DNA of 64,000 bases from Arthrobotrys musiformis (Eukaryota; Ascomycota; Orbiliomycetes; Orbiliales; Orbiliaceae): assembly GCA_036971715.1 (NCBI GenBank), contig JAVHJL010000012.1, positions 558,001 through 622,000 on the forward strand. Reading direction: 5' to 3'. This document shows positions 35,165 through 46,676 of this stretch, piece by piece. The position numbers and the translations under genes are program-made. The notes under the pieces are model-generated. The model was not told where the DNA came from and made no database searches. It worked only from the letters and a program-made list of their open reading frames with translations. Numbering within the stretch: position 1 is the first letter of the stretch; each line of letters starts with the position of its first letter.

Positions 35165-35720
35165 CTAATACCGTGGTCGACTAAGTCGAGACACGAAGAG
35201 AACCCGCTGCCTTCAGAGTCGGCGGACGGGCCTAGAGAGTTGAGGGCCTGTCTATCGGGCCATGATGGAAAACAGGTACGATGCTCACCACGGTAATTTG
35301 GAAAGCGAAGCGTGGCAAAGTGGTCGCCCCGCTGTTGGTTATTTTGACACGAAATCGGGCGAACTATGGAAATCGGGACGGACATTCAAGTTGTATGTGG
35401 ATATATGGTTTGATAAAGAGAAAGGGAAGAAAAGGCTATAAGCTAGTACTTATATATGTTTTTGATAGGTATAATTAGCGAATAAAATAATATTTTTATA
35501 AATAGCAAATGCCAAAAATTCATATATGAATTCAGTGATGATTCTGATGAATTCACCGTTCTGATCCTATATAAAGGCCCGGGCATGTTCTAAGTCAGGT
35601 GGTTCCCAAGCACTTGACTTATAACACTATATTCAAGTTTTATTTTAGAACATATGTCAGGAGACGACAGCTCTCGAGTCGTCTCTTAGCCGTAGAACCC
35701 TTTATATGGCGCCCGAACCA
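35165..35720 (+). mobile_element. LTR-like sequence followed by a primer-binding-site-like motif
   Basis: Bases about 35170-35265 (TCGAGACACGAAGAGAACCC ... GCCTGTCTATCGGGCC) recur in reverse at 44415-44545. Further on, CTATATAAAGGCCCGGGC at 35566-35583 looks like an LTR TATA box, and TGGCGCCCGAACC at 35706-35718 resembles a tRNA-Lys-type primer-binding site. The order repeat, TATA, then PBS fits the 5' LTR of a second retroelement whose body is gone. LTR ends are not defined. Confidence 0.4.
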
Positions 35721-35879
35721 AGTCGACGTACTCGGTAGTTTGACCTTTTTTGCCTCAACAACGCGAACGGGCGCCGCGTGACAACATTGGCTTATGACAT
35801 GATTACTTTCACAGCCTGAGCGAAAACGTGATTTTGTTTAGTAAAATTCTAATTTACTAGTGGAGGGGGACCCGATACT

Positions 35880-35975
35880 AGTAATTCCCTTGAATTAATA
35901 TTAAACCCGAAAAAAAAAAAAAATTTTTTTGGTGGTTTTTGGTTGCAGGGGTAAGCGAGCCGGCGTAGAGGCCTA
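35880..35975 (-). mobile_element. End fragment of the ~235-bp element
   Basis: Carries GGTTGCAGGGGTAAGCGAGC and CGGCGTAGAGGCCTA, the reverse of the family's left end, after an A/T homopolymer stretch. The rest is missing. Confidence 0.5.
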
Positions 35976-36351
35976 TTTTTGACGATTTGTTCAAGTTGTG
36001 TATGAGAAATACACCCATTTATTCTTCAAGTTTTATTTAAAAGCGGATAACCTTCAAGTTTATAAATAATAAAATAATAATATCTTACCAAATTTATAAA
36101 AGGTTCCTAATAATGGTTTTTGATTCAAAATGATTTTTTGAGATCTGTAAAAGGCTTTTTGAAGTCTTTTTGTAGTTTTGGGCGCGGTTACTTTTGTCGT
36201 GGTTTCGGGGGGAAAAAAAATAGTTTTTTTTTTTTTTTAGATTTTTGAGCCGAAACAGTAATTAATTGCGTAAATACCTAACTAGTTGGGTGGATAGCTG
36301 ATTAACCGTCCTAGTTAGTTATAGTGAGAATTAGACCTTTACACTGGGTAG

Positions 36352-36465
36352 AGATTGACATGGGGGCGGTTTAAACCGCAAACCAATCCAATCCAACCCG
36401 CCAAGAACGGTTTGGGTTGGTTTGGTTTTCATAAATAAAAATTAGGTTTGGTTTGGATCGGTTTA
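36352..36465 (+). mobile_element. GGTTTGG-rich dispersed element
   Basis: Starts TAGAGATTGACATGGGGGCG, continues with AACCCGCCAAGAACGGTTTG, and ends in repeated GGTTTGG words. The same order is found at 51866-51990, and its first 17 bases at 49613. Non-coding. Confidence 0.6.
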
Positions 36466-36904
36466 TTAATATAATATTTTTTTCTTTTTAAATATTAGTA
36501 GTAAATATTAGGTTTTAACAGATAATTTTAAAAAATTTAACGGTTTTGAGAAAGTTTGACGGTTTTTTGGAGTGGTTTGGTTTCTTAATTAGAGCACAAG
36601 AAGGGCCGCCGAGACTAATATTATGCCAGCCCAAAATAAAAGGGTCTCAGCACAGGGCGATATCCCGAGGCAGGATTCAACGCAAACGAAATTTGTGTGC
36701 GGGATTATCTTCTGCGGGAAACCCCCCCAAAAACACGCCGATGTGGGGCCTGGACTCGCTCTCGTGAGAAATATTTTTGCTGAGAAAATTCTCGTACGGG
36801 AAGTTACCGCGGCTTGAAAGACATTGAAATACAATCTCGACCGATATACCATATTTTCCCGTATAAGATATTCGGAAAAGAACCCCGCACTAGCAATCAA
36901 ATAC

Positions 36905-36910
36905 TATAAA
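36905..36910 (+). promoter_or_regulatory. TATA box of the small two-exon gene
   Basis: TATAAA about 80 bases before the ATG at 36988. It is followed by a pyrimidine-rich stretch (CCCTTTTCCTTTCTCCATCC) and a CAATCACCCACA leader, a typical strong fungal promoter layout. Confidence 0.6.
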
Positions 36911-36987
36911 TAATGCGTTGAACGAACGCGAACCCATCCTTCCCTTTTCCTTTCTCCATCCTCCTCACCTAACATCAATCACCCACA

Positions 36988-37405
36988 ATGAACTTAACAT
37001 TGTGCCAAAAGACGGATTCAACGCTCGAAGAATCACTTCTTCGCTTTCAAGTTCTTACAGAGTATCGTTACAACAAAAAATTTGTTCTTGAAAAAGAACG
37101 GTTGAAGGAATATGTAATTACAATCTTAACTTCGGCATTTGTCTCGAATCCACACCCCTTCGGCAGCTAAATTAATTGTTTTTTACTCTTAGGAAGATCT
37201 CTTTTTGGGCACTAAAGGAAAGTTCAAGAAATACAAATCTTGCTATGACTCAATGATACATGCAAGAGTGTTTGACCGTTTCTGGTATTCAGAATCTGGG
37301 GACAGATTAGTTTGGAAGCTCGGGAAGGACGGCTGTGAGACGTGTAAATCCGAGATGCACGACTGTATTCTAAATCAAGTAATTAAATGTAAACAAAAAA
37401 AATAA
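36988..37405 (+). CDS. Small two-exon gene of unknown family (112 aa)
   Basis: Exon 1 is 36988-37113 and exon 2 is 37193-37405, with a 79-nt intron (GTAATT ... CTCTTAG). The splice is phase 0 and gives about 112 aa; the order of the join is LKEY then EDLFLGTKGK. The protein has no signal peptide or membrane segment, is lysine-rich, and has five cysteines, three of them late (GCETCKSEMHDC). The strong promoter layout and the fact that the spliced frame is longer than either ORF alone support a real gene. I recognise no family. It sits between repeat tracts. Confidence 0.6.
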
Positions 37406-37409
37406 TATA

Positions 37410-40170
37410 AATTATTCTCTTTTTCATTTTTGTGAAAACAAAAACTTAATTCTTTTCTCTTCACCACTACCACCAAAAAAAAAAAAATAAAAAAAAAAAA
37501 TAAAAAAAAAATTTATTTATATATAAAAAACAACTTAGAACAAAAAAAAAATTTTTATATAAAAAAAATAACTTAGAAAATTTTTTTTATTTTTATTTTT
37601 TTTTTTTTATATATTTTTTTATATATATATAAATTTTTTTTTTTTTTATATATATTTTTTTATATATATATAATTTTTTTTTATAAATAAAAAGTAGATT
37701 TTTTGTTAGATCTAAATTAATATTATTATATATTAAATTTTATTTGCTTTCGTAAATGTATTTAATTTTTAATTAAATTTTAAAAGTGAATTTTTGCTGT
37801 TTTTTCGCTTAAACAACACAAAATTTTATATGACACAAAACAAAATTTTGTATATATAAATTCAAAAAAATCAACACTTTTTAAATTAAAAAAATTTTAT
37901 CTTTAATTTGTTGTATTTTGTGAAATTTTAATACATTTTTATTATAATGAATATTGTAAAAATTTATTTATTTTTATTGAAACAACCTTTTAATTAAAAC
38001 TCGGGTTGAGGTTATTGAAATAGTTATTCTAATATCTACAATGCTGATAACCATAAAGCTATTGACCCAAAACCATATTAAAATCCTCCCAAGCAGCCAA
38101 ATAACTCGAAATTAAAAGAAATAAGAAAATAATTTTCAATTTCCAGAACCTATCTGAACCTCTCTGAACCTCTCTGAACCTCTCTAAACCTCCTTGAACC
38201 TTCCACAATCTCTTCAAACCTCTTCTACAAAATTCTAACATATATAACAGAACATAATTCAACTTATGGGCCCTTCGTCCGCCATAATGGATGACACCCC
38301 CCAGAAACTGTACACTGAAGCTTGGCGTAACAAAAATGGAAGTCTAATAAAATGCAAACATTTTTTTTGCTATAAATTTTGTTACACATAGAAATGTTCA
38401 AATTTTTTGTTCACAAACGTTTGTGTTGTGTTTGTTTATGTACAACAACTTGAAAATTTGTACTCTGCACGTTTGTTTTTGCTGTTTGTGACTTAGTCGC
38501 GACAGGGGGGTACATCGTTTGGGGGGTGTCGGACGATGGGATACTCATTCTAAATTGCCAGTGATTTGTAATTTATTTTTTATTATCATCCTTCCACATT
38601 TTTCCGCATATACTACATATCTGGGGTATTTATGTGTTGGGTAAATAACTCAGGCTCTTCATACTCATAAACCAATAATTCTACAAATTTTTTTCTACAT
38701 CATAAAAATCGAAGCCTAGTTCTGTTTATTAATTTTATAGCTATTCAAACCAACTGGTGTTTTAATATCCAGTAATGGGTCATTTTGTATTTTCCATTTT
38801 TTTAGACTTAATTTGAGTATCAAATACATGATCTTATGCAAATCATAACCTTTAACCAAACCATCATATTCCAGCAGGAGATAATTTTTTTTTCAAGACC
38901 TTAATACAAAATACATATATAACCAAATAAATATAAACATCAAAATCAAATACAGAGAATTCCTCCAACATCTATCAAACAAAACCTTCATCAATAAATA
39001 CTACCTAATCTATAACCCCCTCAAATAACTTTGAATCTACCTATAAATAAATAATAATCCCTCAGGCTCTTTAACTATTTCAAAATCAAATACGCATTAT
39101 ATAGTATAACAACAAAACTAAATACCTTCAACCTAATATCATCCATGTAAACATATCAAAAAACCGCGATATCAATCATAAATCCATTAAATATCTCTTT
39201 ATTTTTATAAAATACAAACAACTCTTTGTAATCATTAACAATGCTCATAACCATTCTACTCCAAAATGATTTAATTTTAATATTCCGTATGTTTAAACCC
39301 CACTAATAACATTCGTTCAATAGTAAAGCTTCCCTAGCTACTAACCTACAAAAAATTTAAATCAAAAATAAACATTAATGAAACCATATATCTAAAAACC
39401 AAAAAATCACAATTTATCGTAACTATTTCAAGTTGATAACCAAACAGCATTAGACCTACTAATACAAAACTTTTTTTTCTAACAATATTTCTTAATCATA
39501 CAACTTAGGGCCGGGTATTTAAGAAATCGCATTTTTGTAATACCGATTTGATAACTAACATTCAAGAAATACAACTCTAAAACTCTGATAAAATCTCCAC
39601 ATAAAATTCATCTAAACTTCAACAACCTCAAATTAAACTCCACAAGTTCCAAATCACAATAGGAAGCTTCATTCTCAAGAATTATATGCTACATTTTCTC
39701 TTGTAGAATTTTTTTTTTAAATTCTAAACCAACATCTATCAATCAAAAATTCCAAGCCTTAATTTTACAATTCAAAATTGAAAATAATAACTTTGTAACA
39801 TTTTCATCAATAACACATACCTTCAAGTTTTCATATATAGTATCGAGAATCTTCTATCAATTCAACTTGAAGTTATATCTTTCATAATATATCAAATTTT
39901 TAATATAATTTTTATAATCATTCTAGGGAATTGAAAACTTAAATAATTAAATTTTTTTTATGTTGAAAGTATTATATTACATATTTTTACTAGCGAGTGG
40001 TTGACACAAAGGGGGGTACGTATATCCCCTCGTATAAAACAGTGCACCGACCAGTTTAAAACCTGCCTTTAGAGTCCCAAATGGGATGTGACGCCGTCTT
40101 GCTTTACCAGACCACGATGTATGTACGTATCCAGGCCCCAATGTCACAGCCAAAACCTTAGTAACTAGCT
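37410..40170. other. 2.7-kb AT-rich relic block
   Basis: Very AT-rich with homopolymer A/T runs (37480-37690), no coding frame, and few CG dinucleotides compared with the genes around it. This look fits old repeats decayed by repeat-induced point mutation. It holds a CTCTCTGAAC-type short tandem (38150-38215) and a fold-back pair at 38268-38540. GC content returns to normal from about 40000. Confidence 0.55.
38268..38540. mobile_element. Fold-back element with ACACCCCCCA arms
   Basis: The left arm, CGTCCGCC then ATGACACCCCCCAGAAACTG (38278-38308), is matched in reverse by CGATGTACC...GGGGGGTGTCGGACG near 38505-38535. The interior holds AACGTTTG-type words. The arms are imperfect. Confidence 0.4.
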
Positions 40171-40381
40171 AACATCTTGTTGCTATCGTTGACGGCCAGG
40201 TGGGATATAAATTGTAACCGTCTACAACAAACCCTTCCCCTTTTCTTCGCGATCCACCCTTCCTTCAAGTTCTCACCAACTAGTCAGCTATACAGACCAA
40301 TACTAACACCGCTCCTTTTTCTGTCCTCAAGATCTCCTAATCTTTCGTCAGTGAACGCCCAATCGCTACATACCCTTAAAA

Positions 40382-43123
40382 ATGGAATACCATCATGATA
40401 TCTTCCATCAATTGGTCAGGCGTGTCAAACAATGCGGCGACGTTGCGGACCCGAATGGTGACCAAAATATCGGATCGGCTATAGAGGATTATTCGAACTC
40501 TTTATCTAGATTCCTATCTTCATTTATCGTCAACGGCATCATGTTTGCTGTAATGGTTCTTCTTTTCATCATCTTGCGAGTATCACAACGACGTCAATAT
40601 GCTCCTCGAACATATGTTGGCGCTGTCAAGAAGGAGAAGCGACCCGATCCACTCCCAGATGGTATCTTTTCCTGGGTTGGGCCGTTGGTCGCTATTAAGT
40701 ATGCATTCCAACGGAATCAATTAACAATTAATAGTACCTTATTAACACGGGCCTAAAATAGCGAATCGTACATCATCGAAAAAACTTCAATGGACTCGTA
40801 CTTTTTCTTGCGATATCTCAAAGTCGGGATTGTTATGACCTTGGTCGGTTGTTTGATCACATGGCCTATTCTTTTCCCTCTAAACACCACAGGCGGTGGT
40901 GGGCAGAAGCAGCTCGACTTGCTTGCCATAGGTAACGTCGATAAGGCAACCCATAAGAATTGGTACTATGGTCACGTTCTGGCTGCTTATCTGTTCTTTG
41001 GATTCGTCATGTTCACCATCTACCACGAGATGATGCACTTTGTTGCTGTTAGACAGGCATACCTTTGCTCTTCAATGTACACCAACAAAGTGTCCGCTCG
41101 CACTATCTTAATAACCTCGATTCCAGAAGAGTATATCGGCGTCCCCGAGTTACTGAAGCTGTTCGACAACGTCGCGCGCATTTGGATTAACACCGATATA
41201 AGAGAACTCGAGGAGACTGTCATTAAGCGAGACAAGTTGGTTACCAAGTTGGAAAGTGCTGAGATTAAGTACATCAGACTCGCAAACGAAAACCGTCGGC
41301 TGGCCATCAAAAAGGGCACCGCCGCCGAAGCCAGTGCCGAACTCGGTTCAATTGGCGCTAGGTGGGTTCCGGCGAAGGATAGACCGAGGCACAAGCTCAA
41401 TTTCGTCACTGGCAAAAAGGTGGACACGATCGATTGGAGCCGGGCTGAGTTGAAAGTCCTGAACACAAAAATTAAGGGCCTCCAGGACCGCCAACGAATG
41501 GATGGAGTGAAGCAAATGAATTCGGCCTTTATTGAATTTACAACCCAACAAGCTGCCCAAATTGCATTCCAATGTTTAGCAAGCAACCTCCCTCTGCACA
41601 TTGCACCACGATACATCGGGATTACCCCCGAAGAAGTTGTCTGGTCTAGCTTACGGCTCAAATGGTGGGAAAGGCTTTTGAAGATCGCTTTGGTCACAGC
41701 ATTTATTACCACCCTCATTATTTTCTGGTCTTTCCCGGTGGCTGTTGTCGGTACTATATCCAACATCAATTACCTCACTTGTGAACTCCCTTGGCTCGGT
41801 TTCATTGACAGGATCCCGCAGGCCATTCTGGGAGTTATTACTGGTTTGCTTCCGGCGGTTATGTTGGCTGTTTTGATGGCTTTTCTTCCTATCATCCTCC
41901 GCAGTAAGTTTTTAGCACTCGGTCCGGAGAGAATTCGTTACTAATCAAATCACCCTTTAACTTCAGTCTGTGCTCGAATTGTTGGGAACCCGTCTCTTTC
42001 ACATGTCGAACTCCACGTTCAAAACTCTTACTTCGCCTTCCAAGTTATTCAAGTCTTCCTTGTGATGACACTCTCGTCTGTGGTAGCATCGTCCATGGAA
42101 AGCATCCTGAATCTCACTAGCCCTTCTGCAATCACCAATTCCCTCGCAACGAACATCCCTAAAGCATCTAACTTTTATATCTCATATATGGTTTTGCAGG
42201 GATTGTCTGTTTCTGCTGGCGCTCTCCTTCAAATTGCCGGTTTGATCGTCAGTAAACTGCTGGGCTATATGCTTGACAGCACACCTCGCAAGAAGTGGAC
42301 CCGATGGACCGGTCTGTCTGGGCTAGGCTGGGGAACAGTCTTCCCAGTTTTTACTAATATCGTGGTCATTGCTTTCACTTATGCCCCAATCGCCCCACTC
42401 ATCCTGGGGTTTGCTACTATCGGCTTGATTCTCTTCTATCTCGCGTACAAATACAATCTTTTGTTTGTATACGATAACAGTATTGATACTAAAGGCATGG
42501 TCTACCCTCGTGCGCTCTACCAAACTCTTACTGGCGTCTATCTCTCAGAAGCTTGTATGGTCGGCCTATTTGCCATTGGTACCGCCCCAGGACCTATCAT
42601 TCTCTCCCTCATTCTTCTAATTAGCACAATCGCCTTCCAAATGGCAATCACAAATGCCTTTGGCCCAATGCTAGAACCCCTCCCACGAAACCTCCAGGTT
42701 TCAGAGAATAACTCCGCTACAGCTGGCGCTAGCGACGAGAAGGCTGCCACTACCGCTCTCGCGATTGAAGAACCCCTCAAGGTTTCTTCTATGTTCAAGA
42801 AGTTCTTCCAACCACACATCTACGCGACATACCTTTCCGCCAAGGCCCTCATCCCCCAGGGCGATGTGAAGTATACATATACCCACGAGGAACGCGAGAA
42901 CGCCTATGTTCACCCAGCCCTGACTGCGGGCGAACCAGTCCTTTGGCTCGCCAAAGATGAGGCCGGGGTCAGTGCTGAGGAGATTGAGGGATGCAAGGCG
43001 TTTGACATTGTCGCGAGCGATGAATTAGCTTGGATCGACGAGAAGAGCAAGGTCCAATGGGAACCTTTTGTTGATGACCAGCAGGTTAATCCACCAGATT
43101 ACGCGGAAAAACAGCCGATATAA
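40382..43123 (+). CDS. RSN1/CSC1-type (OSCA/TMEM63, DUF221) membrane channel
   Basis: Exons 40382-40698, 40762-41903 and 41967-43123 total 2,616 nt, an 871-aa protein with no break. The family comprises hyperosmolality- or mechanically gated cation channels and transporters of fungal membranes. Seen in the sequence: an N-terminal membrane helix (FIVNGIMFAVMVLLFIIL) followed by RVSQRRQYAPRTY; a second membrane block including YLKVGIVMTLVGCLITWPIL; a cytosolic domain (SARTILITSIPEEY; FIEFTTQQAAQIAFQ; PEEVVWSSLRLKWWER); then six or more helices including GLLPAVMLAVLMAFLPIILR and GLIVSKLLGYMLDSTPRKK, the conserved pore-region elements; and a polar C-tail. Introns are 63 nt each. The phase-2 join at the first intron restores AINESYIIEKTSMDSYFFLR. 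No regulatory site is obvious. Confidence 0.93.
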
Positions 43124-43426
43124 TCCCGGCCTGCTATATCGAGTAGAGGGTTATACATACAGGAAATAAAAAAACTCTACACCAAGAGCTCATGTATTTT
43201 TTTGTTTTACCAAGATAAGTTTTGGCCTTTGTTGGAATGGATGTAACATAAGGAATGTCCCTGAATCGACGTATACAGAGTACCCATGTGCTGCACAGGC
43301 ATTACATGACAGTTTTTGGCACTTTCGCCAAGATTTATCCCGCCTCACTTAGACCCCGCAAAAACTCGTTCCAGGAAACCACGTGTGCCTGGTGCGGAGT
43401 AGGGCTAATCCTTAGAAACCCAAAGG

Positions 43427-43906
43427 ATGTCATCATCGGAGAGCAGTCAGCATCCCCCAAAGGTTGTTGACTATCGTTTAAGACCAGGAACAGCTCCTAG
43501 GAAACCTACCGTGAAGAATGTCGAAACAGCTTTTCAAGATCCTCTCTGGGACTGGCATAAGAACAGCTTCAGAGCGGTGTTCACCATTCTCAAGGTAACT
43601 TTTAATAAGATTTCAACACTATCCACTGTATAATAATACTAGCCATAGAAGGAATGCAAAGTTGCAATTCAGGAGCGACAGAGACATGGCGGTCTCTACG
43701 TCAATGAAATATCAACATATAAGGACCAAAGTCCATACGATCGGCAGCTACTGTACACACAAATCAGGGACCAGATCCAAGCAGATCGGGCCGAAACCGG
43801 GCCGCAAAAACATTTTAAATATAACGATCTCCTGTTACAAGTTCTGAGTTGTACGAATCAGGACTACCTTTCTTTGGACGAGGTTGCGGGAAGGATAACT
43901 GGATGA
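43427..43906 (+). CDS. Two-exon gene of unknown family (141 aa)
   Basis: Exon 1 is 43427-43594 and exon 2 is 43649-43906; the 54-nt intron runs GTAACT ... CATAG and the join is in phase 0. The product is hydrophilic, with DWHKNSFRAVFTILK across the splice, then ECKVAIQERQRHGGLYVNE and NDLLLQVLSCTNQDYLSLDE. No signal peptide or known motif. The stop at 43904 may not be the true end: another intron could lead into the polar sequence up to about 44070. The continuous coding look over both exons supports a real gene; function unknown. Confidence 0.5.
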
Positions 43907-44411
43907 TCGGAACCTGTTTCGATTTGAGGATGCAAAATGACAAAAGAAAAAGTCGACGAATCGATCGCTTGCAGAAGAAATGTTGGATGAAAGAGGCTCG
44001 GGGACGATGCAGGAGGGTCACAAGGGGGAGCATTAGGAGGCTCGAGACACTCGACCATTCACGAGATACTTAACCGGGAGGGCGATGTTGATCACTTTCA
44101 TGCCAGTTCTGTCACAAAATGATGAAATATGGAAATATGATCCTGAATCCTCAAACACTTCTGTGATGAAATTGACAAACTATTTGCTATTTCGAAATTT
44201 CAGCCTCAGACTGATTTGTCAATTGTCTCGTAAGACCAGGTCCACTAGACCACATCCGTCCGACTGCATTTCCGGATTGCTGCCTTGATTGCATTGCTGC
44301 TTCGACCGCATTTCTGCTTTAGCTACATTTCCCCAACTACCGCATTTCTACTTCAGCTACGTGTACATTTCCTCAACAACCGCCTTCTTCCCTACTATGT
44401 ACTATGTTAAC

Positions 44412-44545
44412 GCTTTGGCCCGATAGACAGGCCCTCAACTGGTCTCGCGGTGCCCTCAACCCTCTAGGCCCGTCTGCCGACTCTCAAGACAGCAAGTTCT
44501 CTTCGCGTCTCGACTTTGTCGACAACGCTCGTACAGCGCGTGTAA
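44412..44545 (-). mobile_element. LTR-like fragment matching 35170-35265
   Basis: Read on the minus strand it gives AAAGTCGAGACGCGAAGAGA, AGAGTCGGCAGACGGGCC and GAGGGCCTGTCTATCGGGCC, close to the sequence after the copia element. It also has a stretch (GGGCACCGCGAGACC) absent there. No ORF nearby. Confidence 0.5.
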
Positions 44546-45030
44546 CCCAGCCTGCGACCACTGCACTCGAAGCCCCCTAGAGCCATAGAGCTAGCTTCTG
44601 GAGAGAACACTAGAGGCCTTTTTTACGATAAATTTTGCGCAAATTCCCCTATTTTCGTATATAAGAAGCTTCTGCCGCGGCTTCGCGTTAAAACTACTCT
44701 CATTAGGAGCTTCCACCGGGAGCTTATTTGTAAACGCCGAAAAAGAACACGATTCGCCCGTAGATATTACCTTAAAAAGTAATTATAGTAATTTTGATTT
44801 ATATATATACTTTAAATAAATTATTTTTAGTAGTATAATATTAATTAAAATTATATACTAAATATATTTATAAAATTATTAAAAATTAAAAAAAAGTGTA
44901 TAAATATTATTAAATAATATTTTAATTATTTTGATGAAAGATTTATTAAATTAATTTAAAATCAAAAAAACCAGTAAAAATTATAATATTTATGTTATTA
45001 TGTTGGGTTTCCAAAAATGTATAACAAAAG

Positions 45031-45752
45031 TATGCCCGACTATAAGTCGGGGACCAGCAATACCTCCACAGCCACAGCAGTATTAACATAACCTTGCTTA
45101 TTAATTATAATATCATACACAAAAATAACGATACCCTGGTGGGGTACCGCCGCACTGCCGCAAATCACGATTTTACGGCCTTAATGTGCCTAGAGCAGGG
45201 CTCCTGCCTAGGCTCCTGCCTACCTACCAGCCTGCCTACCAGCCTGCCTACCTACCAGCCTTCCTGCTTGCCTGCGCAGCCCAGTGCCCACCAGCCTAGG
45301 TTCCGGCGTAGGTTCCGGCGTAGGTTCCGGCGTAGGCAGGCTGGTAGGCAGGCTGGTAGGTGGGGCAGAACCTGCGCCGGAACCTGCGCTGGTAGGCTGG
45401 TAGGCAGGTAGTGTGAGGGTATGAATAGGCTATATGCTAGCCAAGTAGCACTCAACTGCCCTATCAGCGGTACGCCTATAAAGAATAAGAGAATGCAACC
45501 TAGAACGACGATTCGGTAGTGACAGTGGGTGTATATTATACGGTAATGACAGAGTATGTACAAAAAGATGTGAACGAAAGTCGATACCCCCATACAAAAA
45601 GAATGACGCCGGTGAAAACATTTATAGAATGACGAAAATGCCAAGATGTGTTGAAAACCAAAATACACTTATCCCTCCTGCGTTGCGCAGGTAAGGTAAC
45701 GTTATTTTTGTATGGTATTATTTAATAAGTAAGGTTACTATGTTAATACTGT
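45031..45752 (+). mobile_element. CCTACC/GGTAGG-array element, copy 3, with inverted ends
   Basis: Starts with the hairpin CCCGACTATAAGTCGGG (45034-45050). The segment 45078-45130 (CAGTATTAACATAACCTTGC ... AAAAATAACG) returns inverted at 45699-45750 (CGTTATTTTTGTATGG ... AGTAAGGTTACTATGTTAAT), so it has terminal inverted arms of about 50 bp. Inside is a CCTACC array that turns into GGTAGG (45215-45410), then 45540-45665, which is also present at 60713-60842 in reverse. The outermost 45 bases are missing at the right end. Non-coding, non-autonomous. Confidence 0.75.
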
Positions 45753-45839
45753 GTAATTTTAAATATTAAAATTAGTTTTCTAATTAAATTTATTAAAATA
45801 TTTTATCTAAAAACTTTAATTATTATTTGTTTAAAGGAA

Positions 45840-45900
45840 TATATATTATATCATTATATTTATTTTTATTTTTTAAATTTTTTTTATACTATATTATTAA
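45840..45900 (+). repeat. AT-rich sequence shared with 30222-30284
   Basis: Same AT-rich 60-mer as at 30222, here continuing past the point where the other copy is interrupted. Confidence 0.6.
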
Positions 45901-45930
45901 TTTAATTAATAAGAGTAACATCATTATAAT

Positions 45931-46598
45931 TGTTACACCTTGCCCAGGTCTCCTTGGCAGGATTCCCAAACAAGCCTAGCACCTTGCTGGTTTCTCAACT
46001 CTATTAATTCGGATCTCTTAAAAAGAACAATCAGTATTCGATGGAAATAATAAAGTTATATATAAAAAGTATAACACAGTCAAATAAATAAAAGACTTAT
46101 GAAACTGTTTAAAATTTTATTATTAAATAGTGAACTAGTAAAGGTAATTAATAAGTTGATTGATGGAGTTTTAAGAAAGGTTTGAGAACTACCATCATTC
46201 AAGAAAATCTAAATACATAATAAAGTTTTTATATAAAATTAGAATTGCATATAAAAGAGTTGGATATCTTTTATCAAATTAAATGTTTTCAAGAGATGTC
46301 TAAGTTAATGACTGATGTTTAGCGTACATATGTTGTAACAAATATTACATAAGAGACGGAATAGTCCAATAACCAAGATTTCCGCTGATCAGATAAAAAC
46401 TGAATGTGTTATAAAAATAATATATTCTACATGATGCAGGAAATCGATTTATTTCTTTTGAACGAATGTTTATAATAAGAATAAACAAATTATGAACTAA
46501 ATCTTTTTGTGGGATAAATAGAGTGTAGAATCAGAAGTATGTTTATCACGCCAAGTTATATGCCTAATCAGGACTAGTTATATGGTATGGGTGTGACA
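45931..46598 (+). mobile_element. Solo LTR, 668 bp, with ATAAT target-site duplication
   Basis: Begins TGTTACACCTTGCCC and ends GGTGTGACA, the TG...CA ends of an LTR in inverted form (TGTTACACC/GGTGTGACA). It is flanked by ATAAT at 45926-45930 and again at 46599-46603, so the insertion boundaries are intact. A second copy lies at 52296. Compared with that copy, this one has many G-to-A and C-to-T differences, consistent with repeat-induced point mutation. Confidence 0.85.
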
Positions 46599-46612
46599 AT
46601 AATATTTAAAAA

Positions 46613-46676
46613 TTGTTACACCTTGCCCAGGTTTCCTTGGCAGGATCCTCAAACAAGCCTAGCACCTTGCTGGCCT
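46613..46676 (+). mobile_element. Truncated second LTR start
   Basis: TGTTACACCTTGCCCAGGTT to GCACCTTGCTGG repeats the first 63 bases of the LTR, then jumps into the left end of the ~235-bp element. It is a nested or recombined fragment. Confidence 0.6.

Noticed and set aside
37480..37690. A/T palindromes such as TATATATA runs
   Set aside because: Expected by chance in sequence this AT-rich; no arms beyond the homopolymers.
45094..45668. ORFs on both strands through the CCTACC array
   Set aside because: Their Pro/Thr/Ser or Arg/Gly strings come from the tandem units.
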